Below, in pieces: positions 24,850 through 33,287 of a stretch of DNA of 64,000 nucleotides. Under the pieces are notes generated by a model. It was not told the DNA's origin and did no database searches. It saw only the letters and a list, made by a program, of their open reading frames with translations. Positions within the stretch are counted from its first letter, which is position 1. Every line of letters starts with the position of its first letter. Location: contig NZ_WTLI01000010.1 of the NCBI RefSeq assembly GCF_011421635.1, forward strand, positions 62,001 to 126,000, written 5' to 3'. This DNA is from Paenibacillus turpanensis (GTDB lineage Bacteria > Bacillota > Bacilli > Paenibacillales > YIM-B00363). The translations under genes and the position numbers were made by a program.

Positions 24850-27123
24850 CTATTCTTTAGGTAAATTTAGGGTTGGTGTCTGGTCGAAGAAGTTCCACGG
24901 CTTAAGCATCGCATGGACCCATTCCGTAGGCATGATCGGCCATTCTTCAGCGCGAGCGACATGGGTAGCTCCCGTCGTTATCCATACGACATTATCAGTG
25001 TTCAAAATGCTTTGATTGTCAGCTGTAAATGTCTTTAGACCTGTGTCCGTCGCTGCACGATTCGGGTATTTGCCTTCAGGGAACCTCTCTGCAGGATCGT
25101 ACTGTGTCACCCAAATTTGTTTATCCATGAAGTTTACCCGATTATAAAGCCACTCATCCTCGGAGAAGAGGGCCCCTTTCGCAATGGGGTGAGTCCCCCC
25201 TGCAAACGGAATGATTTGATAAGAGACCGGATTACCGACTTTGTTCTCTTTATTCGTGTTGCTCAATAAACGAATTTGCGAAGGATCAAACTTTTGAATC
25301 GCTTCCTGTTCGGTTGCCACGATATTTTGCTCCGTAACCATAACGCTTTTACGCGGACCGCCCTCTGTGTTTTCAGCAACGACAGGATTTACTTCCATGA
25401 GCGTATTTTGCTCGCCATCCACGTCCATATCCAGCCGGAAATTATAAATATGCTGATGTGTTGTACCAACAATGTTATGATCGATCAATGTACCGTATCG
25501 GGTATCTTCCTCCGCACCCTCATCGTGCATCGTAGACGATTTTACCGCCTTCACAGCCTCAATACCGGTAGCACCGACATCCAGCTTAATCGTCCCATTT
25601 TGCAGAAGCACCCAATCGAAGATGTAATCGTAGTTGCCGACGGTACTGATCCAGCGGACGACAAGCTCTCTACGTTCACGACTCTCATTTCCGGAAAACA
25701 TTTCATTGTGTTTGTACTCCGGCCCGCTGTACTGCTCAAAGATCGCAATTGCGTTCGGAATCGTAAATGGATTTCCGTCATTGTCCGAAATGGTCGCATC
25801 CATAAGAACCGCATTGTCCGGCACGTCGGTCCCCCGCTGCAGCGAAGAGGTCAGCACACCCATTCCATAGTCACCGGAGTCAAGATACGCTTTAAAATAC
25901 CAGCCTACATCCGGATCCCCGTAAGGAACGATCATCCCTCCAAGCGAGCCTTCGTACATGATTTTGCGCTTCGTACCGTTATCGTTAAAAGTCATAGTCG
26001 AGAGCACAGGGCCTACCCGGGAATCCAGCCGTAAGTGGAAATCCCAGTTTTGCCAATGAATTCGATGCCCTGAAATGGAATAGTTCGCCCCCTCCGGCTC
26101 CGCAATATCCAAAGGTTTCACTGCAGCAAGTGCAGCCTGATCTCTCCCGTCATATGGATTCGGCTTGAGCGGAACCGGAATGACTCCTTCGTCCTCGACT
26201 TTTATTACCTTCTTCTGTTCCAGATCCACAACCGCTACCAAATCCTCAATCGGGTGAGCCCAGTAATTTCCATCGCCTGTATCCAAGTAAGAGACGACCT
26301 TCAAAAGTCTCAAATCCTGCGCAAGACCGTCCGCACCCTCAAAATAACCGACCGTCAAAGGTGTCGCTACGACCTTAGATACGTCATCGATGCCCCGCAG
26401 CTTCAATGCCTCCGCATATTCGGCGCTCGCCTCGATCGCTTCTTGGACCGCCATAAAATCATCGAGGATGACCATTCCATGAACGCCCTCAATCGGTTCC
26501 CAGCGCGTAAGTGTCTTCGTCATTAAATCGACAGACCCTTCAATTACTTGCTTTCCTTCCAAAACGATAAACTCAGCCGTACGCTGAAAGCTGCTTTTCT
26601 TCCCGAAAACATAATCCCACACCTTCGATTTTTCCGGGGACGCTAAGGTAATCTCCGTAAAACGTATATTTTCTTTGTAATGCTCGGAAGCCTTCACCAC
26701 GTTTGCAACCGTTTGGATTTCTTCCTCAGTTAAAGGATCCAAGGGATGCCCAGTCTCACCAACAACAAAGGTTTGTGAAAGCTCCGATTGAAAGACATCG
26801 TTAATAAAATGATGGGATACATAAGAGATTCCATCCTTGATCACAACCGGCGCCTCAAGGGTAGTCATTGTTCCATTTACAGCGGCTTCCGCCGTGCCCG
26901 GTTTTACAACAACCGTTGTACCATTCTTCGTAATTTGAATCGTCCCCGCGAAACCATCCCATTTGACAGCCGCTCCAAATTCCTCCAAGGTTTTTCTGAG
27001 AGCAACGTACTCGACCTCTCCCCCGTGAGCCTTCGCAGGAACTGCGAACGGTGTCGTAACAACGGCAAGAGCAATCCCCGCCGCCAACGAGCTAAGGCAA
27101 ATCTTTTTCTTTCCTTGCCACAT
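24850..27123 (-). CDS. Secreted copper amine oxidase (TPQ-dependent primary-amine oxidase)
   Basis: 757 residues from ATG 27123, which follows an AGAGGAT ribosome site; the upstream frame to 27237 is promoter. A Sec signal peptide ends near AKA-HGG (residue 32). Residues about 38-112 form a PF07833-type stalk domain, then the amine oxidase N2/N3-like regions and the catalytic domain follow. The key residues are all present: Tyr498 in GNYDY (the topaquinone precursor), copper ligands His556 and His558 in THQH and His721 in THVARAEEWPIMP, and the catalytic base Asp415 in YLDSGDYG. It should oxidise primary amines to aldehyde, ammonia and hydrogen peroxide outside the cell. A GlnR/TnrA-type box in its leader fits an ammonia-supplying role. 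The exact amine is unknown. Confidence 0.95.
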   Translation of the reverse strand: MWQGKKKICLSSLAAGIALAVVTTPFAVPAKAHGGEVEYVALRKTLEEFGAAVKWDGFAGTIQITKNGTTVVVKPGTAEAAVNGTMTTLEAPVVIKDGISYVSHHFINDVFQSELSQTFVVGETGHPLDPLTEEEIQTVANVVKASEHYKENIRFTEITLASPEKSKVWDYVFGKKSSFQRTAEFIVLEGKQVIEGSVDLMTKTLTRWEPIEGVHGMVILDDFMAVQEAIEASAEYAEALKLRGIDDVSKVVATPLTVGYFEGADGLAQDLRLLKVVSYLDTGDGNYWAHPIEDLVAVVDLEQKKVIKVEDEGVIPVPLKPNPYDGRDQAALAAVKPLDIAEPEGANYSISGHRIHWQNWDFHLRLDSRVGPVLSTMTFNDNGTKRKIMYEGSLGGMIVPYGDPDVGWYFKAYLDSGDYGMGVLTSSLQRGTDVPDNAVLMDATISDNDGNPFTIPNAIAIFEQYSGPEYKHNEMFSGNESRERRELVVRWISTVGNYDYIFDWVLLQNGTIKLDVGATGIEAVKAVKSSTMHDEGAEEDTRYGTLIDHNIVGTTHQHIYNFRLDMDVDGEQNTLMEVNPVVAENTEGGPRKSVMVTEQNIVATEQEAIQKFDPSQIRLLSNTNKENKVGNPVSYQIIPFAGGTHPIAKGALFSEDEWLYNRVNFMDKQIWVTQYDPAERFPEGKYPNRAATDTGLKTFTADNQSILNTDNVVWITTGATHVARAEEWPIMPTEWVHAMLKPWNFFDQTPTLNLPKE

Positions 27124-27158
27124 GCTTATCCTCTCCCTACTCCACAATATGTAGCTCA

Positions 27159-27175
27159 TGTAAATAATACTGACA
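27159..27175. promoter_or_regulatory. GlnR/TnrA-type operator in the copper amine oxidase leader
   Basis: TGTAA-ATAATAC-TGACA is a perfect TGTNA-N7-TNACA match. It is centred at about +18 relative to the start predicted from the promoter at 27191-27219. A downstream position like this suggests repression. Confidence 0.6.
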
Positions 27176-27190
27176 TAAGGGGCTGGGTGT

Positions 27191-27219
27191 ATTGTAAAAA
27201 TCGGATTTGATGAAATCAA
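27191..27219 (-). promoter_or_regulatory. Promoter of the copper amine oxidase gene
   Basis: The -35 is TTGATT (27214-27219), the spacer 17 bp and the -10 TACAAT (27191-27196). The predicted start is near 27184, giving a leader of about 60 nt. Confidence 0.6.
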
Positions 27220-27300
27220 TTTAGCGCTGTAACCCACATGTTCCTTTTCCCCGGTGAATATAATGGCTTAAATACCTTTCCGCACGGGGGTGAGCCGGCC

Positions 27301-28686
27301 ATGAATAAGGACGAAATGAAGCAGCTGGAGAAGGCCATTGATGAAATTACGGAGGTAGCCGTTGGCTTCGGGTTGGATTTTTATCCGATGCGTTACGAAA
27401 TTTGTCCGTCGGACATTATTTATACGTTTGGCGCTTACGGCATGCCGACGCGTTTCAGCCACTGGAGCTTCGGAAAAACATTTCATAAAATGAAAATGCA
27501 GTACGACTTCGGCCTCAGCAAAATCTACGAGCTCGTCATCAACTCCAATCCCTGCTACGCATTTCTGCTCGACGGCAATTCGCTTATTCAAAACAAACTA
27601 ATTGTCGCTCACGTTTTGGCCCACTGCGATTTTTTCAAAAACAACGTTCGTTTTTCCCAAACGAACCGCAATATGGTCGAAAGCATGGCGGCCACCGCCG
27701 AACGCATCCGCCAATACGAAATCGAATTCGGCTCGCATGAGGTGGAGCAGTTCATTGATTCGGTGCTTGCCGTTCAGGAGCACATCGACCCTAGCATCGT
27801 AACGCCGACGCGGGAACGGCTGCGGATTGAGCAGCATTTGACAAAGGAGCGGCATCCGGAGCCGCCGAGGGCGACTACACGTACCACCGGCTACGAGGAC
27901 TTATGGGAGCTCGACGAATCGTCGGATCAGGAACCGGCCAGCGAAGAACCGCATCGCTTTCCTCCGATCCCCGAGAAGGATTTGCTCTGGTTCATTGAGA
28001 TGCACTCGCCATTCCTCAAGGAGTGGCAGCGCGACATTCTAACCATGCTGCGCGACGAGATGCTGTATTTCTGGCCTCAGCTCGAAACGAAAATCATGAA
28101 CGAAGGCTGGGCTTCCTACTGGCATCTAAAAATCCTCCGCGAGCTGGACTTGACCAGTGAGGAAACGATTGAATTCGCCAAGCTCCACTCCTCTGTCGTT
28201 CAGCCGTCTTCACGCAGCTTAAACCCGTACTACTTAGGCATCAAAATTTTCGAAGATATTGAGAAACGGTACGATCGCAATAAAATTTTTGACGTACGTG
28301 AGTTTGATTCCGACATTTCGTTCATCCGCAATTATATGACCAAAGAGCTGGTTGAGGATCTGGACTTGTATGTGTTCGAGAAGAAAGGCCCGGAGTGGAA
28401 AATTACCGATAAATCATGGGAAAATATCCGCGACCAGCTTGTGTATTCACGGGTCAACGGCGGATTTCCGGTACTGAAAGTGTACAACGGGGATTATTTG
28501 CGCAACGGTGAGCTTTATTTAAAGCATTATTTCGAAGGGATCGAGCTGGATCTGAAATATTGCGAAAAGACGCTGCCGCATGTATACCGATTGTGGGGAA
28601 AAACCGTTCATTTGGAAACGACAGTTGAGGATAAGCGGGTTGTCTTTACCTTCGACGGAAAAAAGCATCACCGCCGATTTTTATAA
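27301..28686 (+). CDS. spoVR: SpoVR family protein
   Basis: 461 residues from ATG 27301, behind GGGGGTGA; the frame runs back to 27238 without a ribosome site. It is a full-length SpoVR: the N-terminus has [27 protein letters not shown] and [12 protein letters not shown]. The His-rich [13 protein letters not shown] follows, then [16 protein letters not shown] and HSSVVQPS near the middle. Bacillus SpoVR is required for spore cortex formation. The family is genetically tied to PrkA and DUF444 proteins, which lie elsewhere in this window. It appears monocistronic. Confidence 0.95.
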   Translation: MNKDEMKQLEKAIDEITEVAVGFGLDFYPMRYEICPSDIIYTFGAYGMPTRFSHWSFGKTFHKMKMQYDFGLSKIYELVINSNPCYAFLLDGNSLIQNKLIVAHVLAHCDFFKNNVRFSQTNRNMVESMAATAERIRQYEIEFGSHEVEQFIDSVLAVQEHIDPSIVTPTRERLRIEQHLTKERHPEPPRATTRTTGYEDLWELDESSDQEPASEEPHRFPPIPEKDLLWFIEMHSPFLKEWQRDILTMLRDEMLYFWPQLETKIMNEGWASYWHLKILRELDLTSEETIEFAKLHSSVVQPSSRSLNPYYLGIKIFEDIEKRYDRNKIFDVREFDSDISFIRNYMTKELVEDLDLYVFEKKGPEWKITDKSWENIRDQLVYSRVNGGFPVLKVYNGDYLRNGELYLKHYFEGIELDLKYCEKTLPHVYRLWGKTVHLETTVEDKRVVFTFDGKKHHRRFL

Positions 28687-28706
28687 GTCAGCTGCCGTAT
28701 AAAAAA

Positions 28707-28750
28707 AACAAGCGCAAAGGACCCCGAATTCATCCTTTGTGCTTGTTTTC
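28707..28750. terminator. Bidirectional terminator between spoVR and a kinase gene
   Basis: AACAAGCGCAAAGGA pairs with TCCTTTGTGCTTGTT (one mismatch), with A-tract and T-tract on either side. Confidence 0.8.
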
Positions 28751-30395
28751 ATTTGGTTTCGGCATTCAGCGGCAAGCGGATTGTGAATACCGTGCCCCGC
28801 TGCTTTTCGCTTCGCACTCCGATGCTGCCCCTATGATTTTGAATAATTTTATAAGCAACCATCAGTCCAAGGCCTGTGCCCTCGTATTTTGTTGTGTAAA
28901 AAGGCTTGCCAATATATCGGAGCAGCTCCGCAGGAATCCCTCGCCCTTTGTCCATCACGGAAATTTCTGCCGTTTCAGCCGTATGTGTTACCCGAATCGT
29001 AATCGGCCCCCCGTCCGGCATCGCTTCAATTGCATTTTTGATCAGGTTAATAAACACCTGCTTTAACCGGTTTTCATCGCAAACTAACCAGCATTCTCCG
29101 TCAAACTCTTGATGAATCTGAACGTTATTGAGGTTGGCCTGCGACTCCATAAAAGCAACGACGTTCGATATGAGCGAGGTGAGTTCTCTTTTACGATAGG
29201 CATCGGCCTGTGGCTTTGATAAAACAAGAAGCTCCGAAACGATCAGCTCAATCCGATCAAGCTCCGATTCCATCACCGGATAAAAATTACCTTTATTCCC
29301 CTCTTTAAGCAGCTGCAAAAAGCCTTTTACCGACGTCAACGGGTTTCTAATTTCGTGGGCGATGCCCGCCGCGAGCTGACCTGCAATCGCAAGCTTTTCA
29401 GAATGGAGCATCATTTCCTCCGCCTGCTTCCGTTCCGTCGTATCCCTTGAAACCGATAATACTTCAACAGGCCTTCCAGCCTCATCCCGAAGAATTCGCA
29501 CGATACATTCAAACCAAATATATTCGCCGTCTTTCCTCCGCAGCCGGCAGCTGTAAAGGGAGGCGTCCTTGCCGGAGTAGAGCTGCTTACTATAGCTTTC
29601 ATTTACGGCGGTCCGATCCTCCGGATGAATATATTCCATCGTTAGGCTGCCCAGCATTTCCTCAGGAGCATAACCTAACAGACGGTTCGAAGCCGGTGAA
29701 ACATAGGTGTAATACCCGTTTATATCCCGTTTCGCAATCAGATCATGGCTATTATCGGTGATCATCCGGTATTGCTCGAGACTTCGCTTCAGCCTCGCTT
29801 GTGAATGGTTAATTTCAAAGCGCAGCCTTACATTCTGGATTCCTCTTTCCAGGACATGTACTCCGATAAAAGTAACAAGCACACACAACACGACATATAA
29901 CAGCGCGAAGCTATAGATCGGAAAGACGAATAGCGATCCAGCGATCAATTTGGGAATGAATAAAGAGCCAACTGCGAGAGGAAAGCCGGATAAGACCGGT
30001 ATGTACAGCCGCCTCTCTCTCTGAAACGCCTTCAAAGGATAATAAATATACATTGCGTATAAAGTGTAATTAATAACTGCTCCGTAGAAACCGATTCCGC
30101 CCAAATAATACCGGTAAATGAGCAAAGCCCCTGTGAGCACAATTCCCCACCGGTACCCGCAATAAAAGAAGCAAAGCACTATGGGAACTAGTCGCAGATC
30201 ATACAAAAAGTTAGGATTAAATTGAACCGGCGTTGTCATCACAACAAACATAGAAACAAGTAAGCTTCCAAATAAAAACCATTTTCCTGTTCGAGAGTCC
30301 GCGTCCGTTTGCCGATCTACATAAAAGATCTGATACAACAAAATCGGCATCAGCACAAAGACGGTTTGAAATAATATTTCCTTAGCCGGCGCCAT
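28749..30395 (-). CDS. Sporulation-type sensor histidine kinase (5TM-PAS-HisKA-HATPase)
   Basis: 548 residues from ATG 30395; the in-frame GTG at 30413 precedes the GGAGGT ribosome site and is unlikely. Residues about 10-195 form a multi-helix 5TM/LytS-like sensor (FFYCGYRWGIVLTGALLIYRYYLGGIG split over helices). A PAS domain with PAC motif lies at about 215-335 (YIHPEDRTA; SVSRDTTERK). HisKA has His in AAGIAHEIRNPLTSVKGF, and the HATPase has N, G1 (VMDKGRGIP) and G2 (YEGTGLGLMVAY) boxes. The AHEIRNPLTxxKGFLQLL core is the form typical of Bacillus KinA/KinB/KinC-type kinases feeding the Spo0F phosphorelay. There is no partner regulator next to it. Confidence 0.9.
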   Translation of the reverse strand: MAPAKEILFQTVFVLMPILLYQIFYVDRQTDADSRTGKWFLFGSLLVSMFVVMTTPVQFNPNFLYDLRLVPIVLCFFYCGYRWGIVLTGALLIYRYYLGGIGFYGAVINYTLYAMYIYYPLKAFQRERRLYIPVLSGFPLAVGSLFIPKLIAGSLFVFPIYSFALLYVVLCVLVTFIGVHVLERGIQNVRLRFEINHSQARLKRSLEQYRMITDNSHDLIAKRDINGYYTYVSPASNRLLGYAPEEMLGSLTMEYIHPEDRTAVNESYSKQLYSGKDASLYSCRLRRKDGEYIWFECIVRILRDEAGRPVEVLSVSRDTTERKQAEEMMLHSEKLAIAGQLAAGIAHEIRNPLTSVKGFLQLLKEGNKGNFYPVMESELDRIELIVSELLVLSKPQADAYRKRELTSLISNVVAFMESQANLNNVQIHQEFDGECWLVCDENRLKQVFINLIKNAIEAMPDGGPITIRVTHTAETAEISVMDKGRGIPAELLRYIGKPFYTTKYEGTGLGLMVAYKIIQNHRGSIGVRSEKQRGTVFTIRLPLNAETK

Positions 30396-30452
30396 GATTG
30401 TTTCGACCTCCACTAATAACCCGTGCCGCGCAGTTGTTCGAAGTCGAAACTG

Positions 30453-32411
30453 CTAAAGCAGCAGTTCTTGAACCGCATCATGGGACGAGACTTCTATGCT
30501 CTCCGTTTTTTGGGTCTTGAAGCGAATCATGAATGTCGTTCCGTTCGGAGTACTATTCACATCGATAACCGCGTTATGCCTTGCTGCGATACTATAACAA
30601 ACGGCGAGCCCAAGGCCCGTGCCTTCATCCTTGGTTGTGAAGAAAGGCGTTCCGAGCTTCTCCAAATCGCCAGCTTTAATTCCGCAGCCTTCATCCTCGA
30701 TTTCCAGCATGACATCTCCATCCAACGTATACGTCCGGATATCTAATATTCCGCCGGAAGGCATGGCTTCCAATCCGTTAATTGCCATATTCAAAATGAG
30801 CTGCCGAATTTCCTTTTCGTCGAGAGCAAGCTTCGGGCATCTTCCGTAATCGACATGAAGACGTTTATTTCCAAGCACGGCTTCCGCTTGAATAAGCGGA
30901 AATAACGTTTCGATGATCTGATTTAAATCCATCGTTTTTAAATCAGTCGTTTTATTTTTAGCCAGTGTTAAATATTCGGTTATAATGCCATTCGCACGAT
31001 TCAGCTCTTCCAGCATGATATCGATATAAGGGACGGATGTGCTGTTTTCGTTTTTGCGAAGCAGCTGCAGGAAGCCACGGATCGTCGTCATCGGATTGCG
31101 GATTTCATGAGCGATGCCGGCAGCCATTTCTCCAACCAGATTAAGCCGTGCCAGGCGCGCCATCTCTTTTTCATAGAGTGTTTTTTCCGTAATATCGTTG
31201 ATAACTTCCAAGACACACTTTTCTTCGTTAATATCAATAATCTCGGTAGAAAGCAGCCCTTCAAGCGCATCGCCGGATTTCGTGACATAATGTATTTTTA
31301 AATTTCGCTGCACCCGGTGCAGATCGACAAGCTCATTCTCATCCATAGAAATTTGCAAGAGATCGTCTCGACAGCCGACCGCTTCCTTGTAACTGTAGCC
31401 CGTAACCGCCATCCAGCTTGCATTCACATCAACATATGTCATATCCTTTAACCGGCGAATCGCCATTAAACACGGACTTGACATAAACAAAGTCTTAAAG
31501 CGCTGCTGCGACTTGCGAAGCTTCCCGTTGATTTCGGTTAGCTCCCGAGTGCGATCACGAACCATCTTTTCAAGCATCTCGTACTGTTGCCGGCTTTCCA
31601 GCTCTTTCTGCTTCTTTTCACTGATATTGCGAATCGAGCAAACAAAAAATCGTTTATTGCCATAAGTCGCCGCACCGCCCTGAAGCTCCACCGGAAAGGT
31701 CGATTCGTCCTTCCGCTTGGCAAACGACTCTTGAATCTGCCCTTCCGGCGTTTCCATTTTCCCAAACCCGTTAAAGGAAGGAAGGAGCTTCCACACCGGC
31801 TGCCCGACCAGCTCCTCTTGAGTAAAACCGAACATTGCCTGAACCGAAGGATTTACCGATAAAATTTTACCCTCTTCATTAAACGTGACAATCGTATCCG
31901 CTGAGGTTTCACCAATCATACGCGACAAGGCTTCCATCCGCTCAAGCTTGCGATTGCTGTCTTCAAGCTCCTTAGCCCTGCGGGCCAGCAGCTCTCCCTG
32001 CTCCTTGATTTTCTGATGATAGGTGTGGAGCTTAACAAAGGCTTCCACCTTCATTCGCAGTAAATCCGGATTAAACGGTTTAAATATATAGTCAATCGAG
32101 CCCGCCTGATACCCTTCCATCACATGCTCCGTCGATTTGCTGATCGCCGTAACAAAGATGATCGGGATATCTTTGGACTTTTCTCTTTTCTTAATTAATC
32201 TCGCGGTTTCAAACCCGTTAAGACCAGGCATTTGGACATCCATTAAAATAACGGCAATATCATCAATATCCTCTTTCAACACATACCTGAGAGCATCCTC
32301 GCCAGAGCGCAGTCCGATCAGCTCATATTTCGGTGAAGACAATACGGCTTCCAGCGCCAACAAATTTTCCGGGTAGTCATCCACACACATAATCTTTACT
32401 GAACGTTCCAT
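30453..32411 (-). CDS. Receiver-PAS-PAS-histidine kinase (reverse hybrid)
   Basis: This is a 652-residue cytoplasmic protein. An N-terminal receiver has Asp11/12, phosphoacceptor Asp58 (ILMDVQMPGLNG) and Lys in the YIFKPFNP segment. A coiled linker leads to two PAS domains (about 165-285 and 305-420). HisKA has AAGIAHEIRNPMTTIRGF, and the HATPase has NMAINGLEAMP and DEGTGLGLAVCY. No membrane helix is present. Because the receiver precedes the kinase, it may be switched by phosphotransfer from the hybrid kinase encoded two genes upstream. The transmitter is KinA-like, so a Spo0-type phosphorelay output is plausible. Its start overlaps the cheR-like stop by 16 bp. Confidence 0.92.
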   Translation of the reverse strand: MERSVKIMCVDDYPENLLALEAVLSSPKYELIGLRSGEDALRYVLKEDIDDIAVILMDVQMPGLNGFETARLIKKREKSKDIPIIFVTAISKSTEHVMEGYQAGSIDYIFKPFNPDLLRMKVEAFVKLHTYHQKIKEQGELLARRAKELEDSNRKLERMEALSRMIGETSADTIVTFNEEGKILSVNPSVQAMFGFTQEELVGQPVWKLLPSFNGFGKMETPEGQIQESFAKRKDESTFPVELQGGAATYGNKRFFVCSIRNISEKKQKELESRQQYEMLEKMVRDRTRELTEINGKLRKSQQRFKTLFMSSPCLMAIRRLKDMTYVDVNASWMAVTGYSYKEAVGCRDDLLQISMDENELVDLHRVQRNLKIHYVTKSGDALEGLLSTEIIDINEEKCVLEVINDITEKTLYEKEMARLARLNLVGEMAAGIAHEIRNPMTTIRGFLQLLRKNENSTSVPYIDIMLEELNRANGIITEYLTLAKNKTTDLKTMDLNQIIETLFPLIQAEAVLGNKRLHVDYGRCPKLALDEKEIRQLILNMAINGLEAMPSGGILDIRTYTLDGDVMLEIEDEGCGIKAGDLEKLGTPFFTTKDEGTGLGLAVCYSIAARHNAVIDVNSTPNGTTFMIRFKTQKTESIEVSSHDAVQELLL

Positions 32412-33268
32412 AATTCAAACCTCTCATCTGTTTTACGGAAAATATTGCATTTTGCATCGTATTCTGTAAAACGGTTTCTCTTGAGCTTGTACGTCATTCC
32501 TTCTTTACTGCCGAGCCCCAAAAATCCGGAGCGGTGAAGGCTTTCATCGAACAGCTTAAGAACGCGCTGCTGCAGGACATCGTTAAAATAAATGAGGACG
32601 TTTCTGCAGATGACAACATGAAATTCGTTAAAGGAATGGTCCGTCGCTAAATTATGCTGAAAGAATACCATATTATCGGATAAGTAAGGCTGAAATCGAA
32701 CAACTTCATTCCGAACCGAATAATATTCCGAGAACGCCCGCTTACCTCCGGACTGCAGATAGTTTTTCGTGTAAAGCTGCATCTTTTGTAGAGGAAACAA
32801 CCCCGATTCAGCTTTATTCAAAGCTTCCGCATTAATATCCGTTGCGTACAGCCTCGTTTTATCATAAAGACCCTCCTCGTGAAGCAGGATCGCCATGGAA
32901 TACACTTCTTCCCCTGTCGAACAGCCAGCATGCCAAATCCGGATTTGCGGTAAATTGCGTAAATTGGGAACCACTTTCTCACGGAAGGCGCGGAAAAAAT
33001 CATCATCACGAAACATTTCCGTTACCGTAACCGAAAAGTCATTGATCAACCGATGCATCGCATCCGGATTGTGCAGGACGAGCTCCTGTAAGGCTGAGAC
33101 CGTCGGGAGACGCTCTGCTTGGACTCTATGCAGCGTTCGCCTCTTAATTGAACCGAACGAATAATTGCGAAAATCGTATCCGTAATGCCGGTAAACTCCT
33201 TCGAGGAGCAGATCAATTTCTATTTTAATTAAGGCTTCGTAGGAGCTTCGTTGGTCTTGGTTTGTCAT
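32396..33268 (-). CDS. CheR-type protein glutamate methyltransferase
   Basis: 290 residues from ATG 33268; the frame to 33391 lies over the upstream gene. The CheR N-terminal helical domain (YGYDFRNYSFGSIKRRT) and the SAM-binding domain are present. The latter has AGCSTGEEVYSMAILL, TDINAEALNKAE and VICRNVLIYF. It transfers methyl groups from SAM to glutamates, classically on chemoreceptors. No MCP, CheB, CheW or CheA gene adjoins it. Instead it lies between two kinase genes, overlapping one by 16 bp and following the other by 19 bp. A kinase sensory domain may therefore be its substrate. Confidence 0.93.
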   Translation of the reverse strand: MTNQDQRSSYEALIKIEIDLLLEGVYRHYGYDFRNYSFGSIKRRTLHRVQAERLPTVSALQELVLHNPDAMHRLINDFSVTVTEMFRDDDFFRAFREKVVPNLRNLPQIRIWHAGCSTGEEVYSMAILLHEEGLYDKTRLYATDINAEALNKAESGLFPLQKMQLYTKNYLQSGGKRAFSEYYSVRNEVVRFQPYLSDNMVFFQHNLATDHSFNEFHVVICRNVLIYFNDVLQQRVLKLFDESLHRSGFLGLGSKEGMTYKLKRNRFTEYDAKCNIFRKTDERFELWNVQ

Positions 33269-33287
33269 TTCCTTAACTCGCAACCTC

